From assembly GCA_036362985.1 (NCBI GenBank), contig JAYGXS010000002.1:13970892-14034891 (forward strand): 64,000 nt of DNA. Reading direction: 5' to 3'. Below the pieces are notes generated by a model that searched no databases, had not been told where the DNA came from, and worked only from the letters and a program-made list of their open reading frames with translations. A program made the translations under genes and the position numbers. Shown here one piece after another: positions 11,158 through 22,203 of the stretch. Source of the stretch: Ligula intestinalis (Eukaryota; Platyhelminthes; Cestoda; Diphyllobothriidea; Diphyllobothriidae). The stretch's first letter is position 1, and each line of letters begins with the position of its first letter.

Positions 11158-12090
11158 TTTTTGACCAATATGTACACTTTTAATTCACTCTGTCCACATT
11201 ACAGTTACACGTCTAGACTGTGTGTGCGCGTTTTTATCCACAATCGTCTTCGTTTACGAATGACGGCATTAATAAGGAACAGTCATTCCTGCGTGCATAC
11301 GCCAGTTGAACTTTCTGAGTTCTACAGTGATCGTTCGCGTGTTTATTTTAATAGCTATACTTTGCCCGCAAAATAGGAAGTGCCCCGTGGGCCAAAAGTA
11401 ATGGGTAATTGCTCCTTTTGGCGGTACCGATGGCGTCGAATTATATTAGAAAAGCAAAAATTGAGTTAACTAGAGCGGAAACAAACTTTGCGGACATCTG
11501 TTGCGTATTTAGCATGATCGACGTGTTATCTGCGTAGGGCACCGCTTAGCGTTAAAAGTCAGCCCATTGCTGAGTCAAATATCATGTTGAACAGTTAGAA
11601 CGGCAACTACTAACTACTAGGTCATGGGATTCTAATGTCGCTTTCATATAGTGATGAGCTGCCATGCTCATGCATGAAAAATGATATAATGCGTGTCATA
11701 TAATGCATCCGATCCAGTCTCTGGTCTTTTTGACACCGGGGGAGAGGGCCATAGTCGAAGCGCAAGTCAGCAATTCTCGTAAACAAATTCACGTACTAAT
11801 TCCTGTCCCTGTGCCCAGCCTGTTCTGGTGTGCAGTCGAATTCGACGGCCGACATATGATTACGCTTTAGAGTTCCCATTGCCCATCTTTCTGGACATAT
11901 ACAGGGTGTCCCAAGAAATGTATACACATTTTAGATAGTCTTCGTTCGGCAAAAATTCCCATTTCGTTTACGATTAAAAATTCGTGTTGGCAAACAGCTG
12001 TTTTCGGTCATTCACTTCAGGCCGTTACAGTGACATGCAAAATAGGCGACTGAAGCAGGCAGTTCGGGACAATGCTAATATAGTTCTTGA
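11158..12090. other. Downstream of Rpn6, no gene seen
   Basis: This contains the Rpn6 3' UTR and then unassigned AT-rich sequence. No conserved coding blocks were found. Confidence 0.4.
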
Positions 12091-12120
12091 GGTGGGGGGG
12101 GGGGGGGGGGGGGGAGGGGG
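12091..12120. repeat. Poly-G tract
   Basis: A run of 21 G (12094-12114) is followed by A and five more G. On the minus strand it would be read as poly-proline and is not coding. Confidence 0.95.
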
Positions 12121-12127
12121 TAATTAG

Positions 12128-12345
12128 TCATCTCGTGGGAGACGGAGGGAGGGGGACGGCATGCACCAGCGTCTTGACAGCAGAGAGCGGGTTTTGCTAA
12201 ACGAATTGCCACTGCCTCAGCTGTGGCTAGCACCCGTTTACGCAGGCCTTTAGAGTAGAGCGTGGGTGCCTGGTATATGACCTGAAAGGCCTCTCTCACG
12301 TCAAATTGGTGATTTTTATCGATCAGGTGTGCGGGGATTGAGCTT
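12128..12345 (-). pseudogene. GIY-YIG endonuclease C-terminal relic of a retroelement (second lineage)
   Basis: The minus-strand reading begins SSIPAHLIDKNHQFDVREAF, then QVIYQAP, then LRKRVLATAEAVAIRL and LCCQ. The same arrangement of blocks recurs at 60670-61010 (VDSGH...DPKEAFEVIYKVPP...LLATAEATAIRL...LCA). The layout (H-x-x-D/S-x-x-H, then AFxVIY, then the ATAEAxAI helix) matches the second half of GIY-YIG nucleases attached to some flatworm retroelements. The first half with GIY/YIG is missing. It differs from the PLE nuclease at 17-21 kb. Confidence 0.5.
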
Positions 12346-13253
12346 GAGATCGATCGATTTTCACCTGTCGGAAAATTTTGGGTCTACTTGCAGACCCAAT
12401 GTAGAGCTCCCGTAAAATCCTACATGTTGTTTCAGTTGGAGCTCCCGTCGAGTCCTACTTCGTAGAATTGTAGGGTTCCCGTAGAACTCCAGAAGGACTC
12501 CACTTGCTATTAGGGGACATGACACTTCCAGGCTTCTTGTCGACAAATTGCAGATTCCTGTTTAACAAGAGTGGCGAGTTAACGGCACTCATCTTGAAAA
12601 GAGAACAGGAGAAATCTGCAGTCATCTATTTGCAAAAAAACTTGGCTCAGTAGCGATATTGAGTCGAAACTCATCCCTCCCGAAAATTTCTCCACATTTC
12701 GCTTGGAAAGAATATAATATGCTTATTATGCCAGTTTAAAGGCAATTGTAAAGAGATGGTAATGCACCTCTTGGGCGCCTTCCAAAACCTCGAAGACCGG
12801 AAAAAACCTAAGACAAACTCCCTATGTTGCAGCCAGTATTGGTTTTGTTTCAGGTTTTGTGTTTTATCAATACTGGGCGAGATAGGGAGTTGGTTTCGAG
12901 TGAAAAAAAAACTGACTTCAAAGATATGATACAAACGGAATAAATGTACAGTTGTAAGCTGAGTTGACACATCAGCAGGAGAAATGTTGCATATCGTTTA
13001 AGGACATTAGTTCCAGACGGAGAGGGTTGGCACAAGAACACAGTGTTCTCAGTCTTCCTTCAATGGTTGTCGGCAAAAGTTGCGCGCTATCGGCTGAAGG
13101 GTTAGCAGACTGCGGGCTGCTGCTTCAGCAGCATTATCTTCAGCATGAAGCCTGGCGGGGTTCAAAGTCCACGAACGCCATCAGAGTGAAAGAGAGATTC
13201 CACCGAGTCAGTACCCAAAATTCGTGAAAGTTGTCCTGAATGTAGAAAACTAG
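12346..13253. other. No gene seen
   Basis: There are short internal repeats around 'GAGCTCCCGT' at 12400-12500, then AT-rich sequence. No coding block is recognisable. Confidence 0.4.
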
Positions 13254-13843
13254 TTATAGCTCTCTTAAACATAGGATAACTTTGCTGGTTTTAATGCTTT
13301 TGGGCAGCTTATTCCAGATTGATATGGTGTTTACTGAAAAGAATTGCCGGTAATTAACTGTACGTGCCATAGGAAGAAATAAAAATAAGTCTCGATGACT
13401 GGCGCGTCGAGAGTACTCAAGCTGCCTTATTGTACTGAGAGGATTAAAGGTTTGACCATTCAAAAGTTTAAACAGTAAAAAATAGACCCTTCTGCAATCT
13501 ACGAAGCCACAGGGATCCAGCTTTATAAGTTCGCACCTTTGTTGGTAGGCTAAGTTACGGTGTTCTGTAGTGCAAACTCTTCTAGTGAAGAAGTGCTGCA
13601 CCGATTCTATTTTTCTTCCATTCACTAGTGCGCAGAAGACTGAATAGGGGCGAGCAGTATTCAAGACTAGGTCTCACTTACATATTATTAAGGCTAGTTC
13701 TAACCTTCATAGTCTTAAAATTTCTAAGGATAAATCCGGTGATTCGGCGTGCTTTCGAGACTATCAGAGCACAGTGCTCTGACAAATTGAGACTATTAGA
13801 GTAGGATATGCCCAAATCCTTGATAACTCCTGGGACATTTAGT
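13254..13843 (-). pseudogene. CR1-like LINE relic, end of RT and C-terminal domain
   Basis: On the minus strand, 13680-13843 reads VIKDLGISYSNSLNLSEHC, ...SKARRITGFILRNFKTM. Then 13254-13664 reads ...VQHFFTRRVC...LSYxxRC-like, YFLLFKLLNGQTF, and FFSVNTISIWNKLPKSI. These are the post-RT connection and the C-terminal domain of CR1/Jockey-type ORF2. The two parts are in different frames. The upstream part runs into the assembly gap at 13844, so its true length is unknown. Confidence 0.8.
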
Positions 13844-14780
13844 NNNNNNNNNNNNNNNNNNNNNNNNNNNNNNNNNNNNNNNNNNNNNNNNNNNNNNNNN
13901 NNNNNNNNNNNNNNNNNNNNNNNNNNNNNNNNNNNNNNNNNNNNNNNNNNNNNNNNNNNNNNNNNNNNNNNNNNNNNNNNNNNNNNNNNNNNNNNNNNNN
14001 NNNNNNNNNNNNNNNNNNNNNNNNNNNNNNNNNNNNNNNNNNNNNNNNNNNNNNNNNNNNNNNNNNNNNNNNNNNNNNNNNNNNNNNNNNNNNNNNNNNN
14101 NNNNNNNNNNNNNNNNNNNNNNNNNNNNNNNNNNNNNNNNNNNNNNNNNNNNNNNNNNNNNNNNNNNNNNNNNNNNNNNNNNNNNNNNNNNNNNNNNNNN
14201 NNNNNNNNNNNNNNNNNNNNNNNNNNNNNNNNNNNNNNNNNNNNNNNNNNNNNNNNNNNNNNNNNNNNNNNNNNNNNNNNNNNNNNNNNNNNNNNNNNNN
14301 NNNNNNNNNNNNNNNNNNNNNNNNNNNNNNNNNNNNNNNNNNNNNNNNNNNNNNNNNNNNNNNNNNNNNNNNNNNNNNNNNNNNNNNNNNNNNNNNNNNN
14401 NNNNNNNNNNNNNNNNNNNNNNNNNNNNNNNNNNNNNNNNNNNNNNNNNNNNNNNNNNNNNNNNNNNNNNNNNNNNNNNNNNNNNNNNNNNNNNNNNNNN
14501 NNNNNNNNNNNNNNNNNNNNNNNNNNNNNNNNNNNNNNNNNNNNNNNNNNNNNNNNNNNNNNNNNNNNNNNNNNNNNNNNNNNNNNNNNNNNNNNNNNNN
14601 NNNNNNNNNNNNNNNNNNNNNNNNNNNNNNNNNNNNNNNNNNNNNNNNNNNNNNNNNNNNNNNNNNNNNNNNNNNNNNNNNNNNNNNNNNNNNNNNNNNN
14701 NNNNNNNNNNNNNNNNNNNNNNNNNNNNNNNNNNNNNNNNNNNNNNNNNNNNNNNNNNNNNNNNNNNNNNNNNNNNNNNN
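13844..14780. other. Assembly gap (937 N)
   Basis: Unsequenced. Apparent long open frames across it are artefacts of undefined bases. Confidence 1.
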
Positions 14781-16373
14781 GAACAAACTTCCTTCCTAAG
14801 TTGTTTTTGCTGAAAGCGTTGAATAATTTAAAAGGAAAGTCGATCATACTTTACTTGCTGGTCATACATTTGGTAGACAACAACGATTTATACAACGTAC
14901 ATATATGCCTTTAGAACATATGCATGATTGGGCAGAAGCTATTTGTAAATGGACTTTTCAAAGGCCCTGACTATCATCGTTATATATGCTGAATCATACT
15001 GAATTATCTGCACAATGGGAAAAGCACTGTCTTGTTCTTCGGTGTGTCCTGATTTGACCTCTGTAAGTTGGTTATGCCTTGACACTGCTAAGCCGTTAGT
15101 GCCAAAGTAAACGTGATTATTTTTCTGGAAGCATGATCAAAAAGGACTAAGAAGACTGTAATTGTAATATTTCGCTTACTAGCCGCTGTTCCTCGTACTT
15201 AAGCCCGCGCCTCAATAAACTTGGATTGGAAGCCATACTGTTTACATCAGATGAAACATCCCAACATTGAATCTCGGGCCCTTTACCCTATTGGTTGACA
15301 TGTGAAATTATTACCATCCTGAGAAGTGTATGCCCTGCTACGGTTGCGGGTATACCCGTTCAGATTACAATCGATGGATAACTGAGCCCGTGGCTCTGTG
15401 GTGTAGAATTGAACTGAACTCAGTTCGCAAATAATAAGAGGTGAATATCAACTTCTGCAACCCTGAAGTGCGGTACGACAGGCTGACAACGAGTAATAAG
15501 CCACAAATGGTCGTCCCAATTTCGCTTCTATTTTCATGAACGTTTTCCTGCAATTGTCTGCCACAATTTGAGATCGGACTCTAAGGTGCGAATGAATGAG
15601 CCTATTCCGTGATCGGCTATATGGAGATTATTTGTCACGCTACAAAGTGTTTAAGTCTGTGTAAAACCACTATGAACAGATCAAGAAGAGGGCCTTGAAG
15701 AAATATCAAACGATAATTTTGTTTGTCATTTCACATGTATAAAAGTTCCTTAACCCCCTTTTACTAGTTTTCTGATTAAAAGCATTCCAGTTTACTCAAC
15801 AAATTGTCCTTAGAGCTGGGCGAGTATGCTGCTGGGCCGCGAATTCGATATCTAGTGTCAGCCTACTAGAAACATTAGTCAGCCCGACGCACTATCAGTT
15901 AATCAACTAGGGAGCTCAAGGGCGAAAGCCTTCTTCCCTTAATAAAGTGACTTAACTCACGAAATTATGCGCCAGTCGACCACGGACACTCACGATTAGG
16001 GCATCATCCGTTTGGATTAATAACGAGCACACCAGTCGTCAGCACTATATAATACCGGTAGGTTGGAACCCGGATATTGGTCTCCATAAATCTTATAAAA
16101 CATCGAGCAATCATCGACGGGCGCAAGAAACAGCAAACAATCTTCAGGGTTTGAGAGTATTTAGCAAGATAAGGATAATGATGGTGATGGTAGTGATGGT
16201 AACGCTGATGATGATGTTGATGGGTACACAAACGTGGACAGGTTATTCACAAGAATAGTCGAACTCTAATTGGTCGTGGACTTTTTGTGACCTGACCTCA
16301 TAGCTCTAATTGAAACATAGTCAAGTGAGCAGATAACAGACACACAACTAAGGTTGAATAGGTTTTAGCTGAT

Positions 16374-16413
<40 letters not shown>

Positions 16414-16739
16414 ACGTGGGGTGAAGAATCGCAATATCCATATAAGATGGCGTTGAGTAAGCAACTAAGATACAAAACGAATTGCAAAATATGAAGGAAT
16501 TCAAAAGCTTCTTTTCCTACACGGATAGAAAAAACACAATCGGACCCCATTCCTTGTATAAGATACTACCTAGGAAATAAATGAAGCGATAACTCAAATA
16601 TATATGGAGGAGCCACCATTGGACAAGGAAGTGGAAAGATCTATTGTCATACCCAAAGAGACTACTAGCACGGTGTTTTTCACACCATACATATTAAGAA
16701 TACGTCTAAAAACAGTTGCAGCCCACATAATCACGCGGT
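14781..16739. other. No gene seen
   Basis: AT-rich sequence without recognisable coding blocks. It contains the TA microsatellite at 16375-16411. Confidence 0.4.
16375..16411. repeat. (TA)n microsatellite
   Basis: About 18 uninterrupted TA dinucleotides. Confidence 0.98.
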
Positions 16740-17110
16740 CTGGATATCATATCTGGGGAAGTTTGGAATGATCTCGGAAGACGGGATTCTGCCTACCTAC
16801 TGGAAGTTCGTCAACATAACACCCATCTAAAAAGGATGAAAGCGAACTTCACCAACTATCCTCCCCACAACGAGTGCCACAACCACTTGTTGCAAATTAA
16901 GGGGAAAAAATCAAAACGCAACTGATGATGGATATTGCTGAGGGCAACCCACTACATGCGCATCAACATCGATTCCAAATTTATCAATCCTGTATCATTA
17001 ACCTACTAATTATAGGGAAACCTAACCAAAGTCAATGGACGTGCGTTTGTCGGTCAATACGATCTACAGTGACTGCAGCAAAACCTTTGCCATGGTTATA
17101 CACGAAGGGC
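16740..17110 (+). pseudogene. LINE reverse transcriptase relic
   Basis: The order of decayed RT blocks is readable on the + strand despite stops and frame changes: GILPTYWKFVNITPI followed by a basic stretch (the LPxxWKxxxIxPIxKK motif), then later TIYSDCSKTFA (the IYxDFSKAFD motif) near 17065-17095. No intact frame remains. Confidence 0.65.
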
Positions 17111-17129
17111 TGATAATAAAAGGCTGAGG

Positions 17130-17212
17130 AGAAGAAGACGAATCGATTGTTGGGATAATATTATTATTTGCCTGATGTTTTGAAATCCGTCGCTGATTCA
17201 TCAATGGAGACA
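17130..17212 (-). repeat. PLE-type 3' tail module
   Basis: Read on the minus strand it has the order seen in the other tail modules: GAATCAGCGACGGATTTC hairpin, AAAAC, CATCAGGCAAATAATAA, then the CCCAACAATCGATTCGTCTT end. The box before the hairpin is CCATTGA rather than CTGANGA, so the hammerhead-like core is decayed here. Confidence 0.65.
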
Positions 17213-17319
17213 TACTCACGGAACAGTAGCAGAACAAGTTGGTGTGTGCACGGGGTTTTGCCGTAAAATGTAAGCGTACAGAGAACTCGATAAATTCCTT
17301 GAGTGTGCGCTAATTCGCC

Positions 17320-17695
17320 GCGTCATCAATGACCACCTGGCCTTGCGGTGTTGGCATAAGATGGCGTCGTGGCCTGTCTGTTCTCCGAGTGGCGATTTGC
17401 TTTGGCCAAATTTAGTCTCAACACCGAATATGGATTGGCCAAATCGTTGCAATTTTTGGTGGATTGGGAGCCCGTGAACCATGAGTCCAGTAATTCTCGG
17501 CTCACTCGATTGTTACCTCTAACGAGAATTTCGGCCTGATCAAAGAAGAATTTGTGGCCGGGTCTCGTCAAATGAGCCGATACTTGAGAATTGGTAAAAT
17601 TTCGCTGCACTGCTGCCACGTGTTTGGCAATTCGCGTCTTGGGAAGCCTGCCAGTATCTCCGACATAGTTGCTATGTCCACAATTGCACCAATTC
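17320..17695 (-). pseudogene. PLE GIY-YIG endonuclease relic
   Basis: The minus-strand reading is WCNCGHSNYVGDTGRLPKTR, IAKHVAAVQRNFTNSQVSAH, then FFFDQAEILVRGNNRVSREL and LLDSWF. This is the same domain as in the PLE copies at 18.4-20.6 kb (CSCGQSNFVGETG, ...SRELLESWF) but clearly diverged, representing a different subfamily. The RT part is absent. Its 5' boundary abuts, in inverted orientation, another fragment of the same domain at 17697. Confidence 0.8.
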
Positions 17696-17696
17696 T

Positions 17697-18148
17697 CAAG
17701 TTGCCGCTCATTTGACGAGACCCGGCCACATATTCACATTTGATGAGGCCAAGAAAAACTATGAATCACGAATCGTCGTAAAGGCCGAAGACACACCCAA
17801 AGTTCTATTCCGCTATATTAACAGTACATTAAAAAAGGATGATAATAGCGGAAAAGTCGTTGATAATGACGAGAAAGCCGAGTACAGTTACCGGATTGTT
17901 AGAGGCTATGAATGCGCGCAAGAATTTGACGAATTCTTCGAATTGGCTCAAGTGGATCATCTGCGGGGCCATCCCATTAAACTACAGAGGAACCCGGCCC
18001 CAATGGACGTTTCACAAAACGCCTTCACACAGAGGGTCATAAGAGCATGGAACGGAATCCCCGCGGAGGTGGTCGTCGCAGATAGTGTTGCTATTTTAAA
18101 ACAAAAATTGATTGCTAATAGAGAAGAATATACGAGTTCCAGGCATCA
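17697..18148 (+). pseudogene. Chimeric relic: PLE GIY-YIG fragment joined to internally deleted LINE ORF2
   Basis: A 176-codon frame (17712-18242) starts inside a PLE nuclease segment (VAAHLTRPGHIFTFDEA, 17700-17750). It then becomes LINE ORF2 sequence from between the endonuclease and RT (YESRIVVKA..., VLFRYINSTLKK). Near 17890 it jumps in frame to the C-terminal domain (RIVRGYECA, HLRGHPIKL, FTQRVIRAWNGIPAEVV). The entire RT core is missing. Its C-terminal block is the same family as that of the LINE at 787-3615 but not the same copy. It is unlikely to be functional, and the open frame may be chance. Confidence 0.75.
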
Positions 18149-18365
18149 GTTCCGAAGAAGAAGATGCGATCACTGGAACAAAGACTTTATTTTCCTGACG
18201 TTTTGGATTCCGTCGGGAATCCTTAGTCATAGGTTATCGTAAACAGGTCTGAGACATGCGCAGATAAGGGGTGATACATGCACAGATTGCACGGTATTTA
18301 TGGTTCACAGCGGTCAGCCGCATGCGTACTATACTTGTCCGTTCCTGTAGCCACCACTGGAGGTC

Positions 18366-19436
18366 TTAATTGGTCCGGTAATTGCCCTTAATTGGAACAG
18401 CGTTCTTGTCTGCGTCGGATGCAGGTTTGATAATTGCTCGACAATTATGCCCGCTGTCGTCAGAGTTGCGCCCAGTCCTTCCCACGTGACTGAGTTTTTT
18501 GCTCAGGAAATTTCTCAGTACACCGTATGGGAACGCCAAATCGTTGCGCTTGTGGATGGACTGGGGGGAGGCTGAGAACCATGACTCGAGCAGCTCGCGA
18601 CTCACGCGATTGTCCCCTCTTCCGAGGATTTCGGTCTCGTCAAACTTGAAAATATGACTGGGACCCGTTGAGTGAGCTGCAACCTGGGAGTTGACGTCTT
18701 TCTTCTTCACCGCCGCTGCATGCTCGGCCATTCGCGTCTGGAGTAATATCCCGGTTTCTCCGACGAAGTTGCTTTGTCCACAACTACACCATATCCGGTA
18801 AACGACTCCAGCCGTTTCCTGCCGTGGTAGTGGGTCTTTCAGCCTCATGACCCGGCTTCTGATGGTTGCTTCCGACCTGTCTGCAACTCCAACTCCAAGT
18901 GGGATGAGTAGACGGCTGACCGCTTCCGATACATTCTTCCCGTACGGAAGAGCTCGCCAAACGTTTGGATCAGCTGGACGTGGTTTCATATCTCGTTTGC
19001 GAATGCACTGGTTGACAAAATTGTGCGTGTATCCATTCACTCTCAGTACCTGTCGAACGTATTGTAATTCAGCAATCTCGTCTTCCACTTCGCTGCAATG
19101 CGTCTCAACGCCCCGTAATAGCGCTTTTACGCAGCTGTGTTTGTGACCGATTGGATAGCTGCTGTTTTAGTTCAGGACTTGCATAGTTTTGGTTGCTTTC
19201 CTGAACACTTTAGTTTTAAGGCCACCATCGTCTTTGCGGCAAACGAGGATATCCAGGAAGGCCAGCTGGTTGTTTTCTTCTTCCTCCATTGTAAATTGAA
19301 TGTCCGGGAAGACGGCGTTAAGGCGTTCTTTGAATGTCAGCACCTGATCCCGCTCAATAACGATGAAGGTGTCGTCCACATACCGAGCCCACAGTTTCGG
19401 TCTGTGGTGTCGGAAAGCCAGCGACTCCAGCCGTCG
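18366..19436 (-). pseudogene. Penelope-like element, left copy: RT end and GIY-YIG endonuclease
   Basis: PLEs couple a telomerase-related RT to a C-terminal GIY-YIG nuclease. On the minus strand this copy begins within the RT (AFRHHRPKLWARYVDDTF; the YVDD catalytic box is near 19375-19385). It continues in one frame through FKERLNAVFPDIQFTMEEE, a TAA stop at 19167-19169, the linker EDEIAELQYVRQVL, NFVNQCIRKR and LPYGKNVSEAVSRL, then the nuclease GVVYRIWCSCGQSNFVGETG, AEHAAAVKKKDVNSQVAAHS and SRELLESWF. It ends at 18366-18368. The copy is 5'-truncated before the RT fingers and has one internal stop. The same stop occurs in the right copy. Confidence 0.9.
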
Positions 19437-20602
19437 AGACTATCCAACTACTCCTTCGAGAGAAATACGATGAAACGGAGAATTGCCTCGGGCACGCTCA
19501 AATCTTTCAGCGCCTGAAGTTCTGCCTGAAGACGTACTTTACCTCCAATGGAACTTTCTACGAGCTGGTGAAGGCCACGCCTATGGGTTCGCCTATTTCC
19601 GGACTCATAGCACAGGCCGTCCTGCAACGGCTGGAGTCGCTGGCTTTCCGACACCACAGACCAAAACTGTGGGTTCGGTATGTGGACGACACCTTCGTCA
19701 TTATTGAGCGGGATCAGATGCTGACATTCAAAGAACGCCTTAACGCCGTCTTCCCGGACATTCAATTTACGATGGAGGAAGAAGAAAACAACCAGCTGGC
19801 CTTCCTGGATGTCCTCGTTTGCCGCAAAGACGATGGTGGCCTAAAAACTAAAGTGTTTAGGAAAGCAACCAAAACTATGCAAGTCCTGAACTAAAACAGC
19901 AGCTATCCAATCGGTCACAAACACAGCTGCGTAAAAGCGCTATTACGGGGCGTTGAGACGCATTGCAGCGAAGTGGAAGACGAGATTGCTGAATTACAAT
20001 ATGTTCGACGAGTACTGAGAGCGAAAGGATACCCGCATAATTTTGTCAACCAGTGCATTCGCAAACGAGATACGAAACCACGTCCAGCTGATCCAAACGT
20101 TTGGCGAGCTCTTCCGTACGGGAAGAATGTATCGGAAGCGGTCAGCCGTCTACTCATCCCACTTGGAGTTGGAGTTGCAGACAGGTCGGAAGCAACCATC
20201 AGAAGCCGGGTCATGAGGCTGAAAGACCCACTACCACGGCAGGAAACGGCTGGAGTCGTTTACCGGATATGGTGTAGTTGTGGACAAAGCAACTTCGTCG
20301 GAGAAACCGGGATATTACTCCAGACGCGAATGGCCGAGCATGCAGCGGCGGTGAAGAAGAAAGACGTCAACTCCCAGGTTGCAGCTCACTCAACGGGTCC
20401 CAGTCATATTTTCAAGTTTGACGAGACCGAAATCCTCGCAAGAGGGGACAATCGCGTGAGTCGCGAGCTGCTCGAGTCATGGTTCTCAGCCCCCCCCCCA
20501 GTCCATCCACAAGCGCAACGATTTGGCGTTCCCATACGGTGTACTGAGAAATTTCCTGAGCAAAAAACTCAGTCACGTGGGAAGGACTGGGCGCAACTCT
20601 GA
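19437..20602 (+). pseudogene. Penelope-like element, right copy: RT and GIY-YIG endonuclease, frameshifted
   Basis: This is longer than the left copy. The + strand opens at 19452 with LLREKYDETE, then FCLKTYFTSNGTFYELV, KATPMGSPISGL (PMGSP is a PLE hallmark), WVRYVDDTFVIIERD, and FKERLNAVFPDIQFTMEEE. A TAA stop lies at 19892-19894, then the linker and GIY-YIG domain follow as in the left copy. A run of ten C at 20490-20499, against nine bases with a T interruption in the left copy, shifts the frame so that the protein ends early at 20602. The finger part of the RT is missing, so it is 5'-truncated. It is dead, but close in sequence to a potentially active family. Confidence 0.9.
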
Positions 20603-20913
20603 CGACAGCGGGCATAATTGTCGAGCAATTATCAAACCTGCATCCGACGCGGACAAGAACGCTGTTGCAATTAAGGGCAATTACCGGACCAATTAAGACA
20701 TCCAGTGGTGGCTACAGGAACGGACAAGTATAGTACACATGCGGCTGACCGCTGTGAACCATAAATACCATGCAATCTGTGCATGTATCACCCCTTATCT
20801 GCGCATGTCTCAGACCTGTTTACGATAACCTATGACTAAGGATTCCCGACGGAATCCAAAACGTCAGGAAAATAAAGTCTTTGTTCCAGTAATCGCATCT
20901 TCTTTTTCGGAAC

Positions 20914-22101
20914 AAACTTGCGTCTTATTTGCTTAAGAACCATGACAGATATAATGAACATAGTGTCAGTTTCAGCACATTGCAACTTGCTCACACTTAT
21001 CGCTGATATTAAGCCAACATTTTATTATGTTTTATTGCTACGGTCTAACTCTATTTTGGTTAAGAATGGGGACCTCAAGGGCGAAAGCCTTCCTCTCTTT
21101 ATAAAGTGACCCGCGAAAAACAAGTCCGAATACGAAATACAGTTTTAATTGCTTTTTTCAGAAGGCTGACAAATAAAATAAGGCAACAGTCAGGGAATCA
21201 GCCGTCAAATTGTATGCTAGCCATGTAAGCGTAATCAAGGCACACAACAGAATTTGGCCAATATGGACATGGATAAGGTGGCTGGTTGAGCGGTATTTTG
21301 GACACTCGAAAACGAAAATGCTCCATCACGTAAGCAGTACCATTTGATGCAAGCTTACAGGTGGAGTGCCATGAAAAAAACCCATGATTTAGCCCCCGCC
21401 ATTAGACCAGGAAAGTTAATCGGCAAGGGAAGTTCTGCATCGTAATCATTCACTATATTATCAAAGTATTCCATAGTTGCAGCCAAGTATAAACGTAATT
21501 TACAGTGAAGTTGGACCAGGTTTGAAATACAAAGCAAAAGAACAACCTTAATAACATAATATATATAGTATGAAAAAAAGGCTTCATTGAAAATATTTTT
21601 CAGTGTCTACCTTCTTCCACAAATATATTATCAATTTTTCACTTTGCTATTTTAGATAAACATATATTTAAATTGTTGCAGAACCTTCACAGAGACATTT
21701 GATCAGCTGGGAAAATTGAGCCCTTTTTTTCTCTTCGGCCTAAAACATTGTTTTATTGACTCATATAAAAAGTGCATATTTTAAAATCATCGAAAACGCG
21801 GTATGCTACCTTGTGTAGACACACGATGACGAGTTTAACCGATATTTATACCTGGGAAATATTCAAAAACGAGGTATCTATATTATGTTGACTGATTTAC
21901 ATAAGTTAATTTTTTTACTATATGCTGATACTTATACGCTCCTGTCCCTGATAAAAGTTACTGACAACTTTGTAACTTACTCGAGAGGAATACGCAGTTA
22001 CCTATTATTCCGTACGTTGATTAGCTAATCCGATGCCTTCAAGAAAAATTGAGGCCCTAAATGAGTTGCCTAGTGCCACAATAAATTCCCATAGACATGC
22101 T
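20914..22101. other. No gene seen
   Basis: AT-rich sequence. The segment 'GGGACCTCAAGGGCGAAAGCC' splits as GACCTCAAGGGCGAAAGC at 21070-21090; a similar GAGCTCAAGGGCGAAAGC occurs at 15912-15929, suggesting a small dispersed repeat. Confidence 0.4.
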
Positions 22102-22153
22102 CACGTGCTCGTGCACGTGCGAGATCTAGACCTCGCACGTGCACGAGCACGTG
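22102..22153. repeat. Perfect palindrome with 22-bp arms, 8-bp spacer
   Basis: The arm 22102-22123 is exactly the reverse complement of 22132-22153; the spacer is ATCTAGAC. The arms are GC-rich in an AT-rich setting and contain three CACGTG or GTGCAC motifs. Confidence 0.97.
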
Positions 22154-22155
22154 AT

Positions 22156-22203
22156 AACAATTTTGCAGTGATTTACTAGCTAGTAAATCACTGCAAAATT
22201 GTT
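22156..22203. repeat. Perfect 48-bp palindrome, no spacer
   Basis: Positions 22156-22179 are the exact reverse complement of 22180-22203, centred on CTAG|CTAG. It is separated from the preceding palindrome by only two bases. Confidence 0.97.

Larger units (their letters stand above)
18149..20913. repeat. Head-to-head inverted pair of Penelope-like elements
   Basis: The left arm (18149-19436) and right arm (about 19629-20913) are reverse complements over roughly 1.28 kb with few differences. About 190 bp (19437-19628) belong only to the longer right copy. Both arms end in the same tail: the GGATTCC/GGAATCC hairpin, GTCAGGAAAATAAAG and GATCGCATCTTCTT. Confidence 0.9.

Noticed and set aside
13678..14914. 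Long open frames across the N gap on both strands
   Set aside because: They consist almost entirely of undefined bases; only the flanking LINE residues are real.
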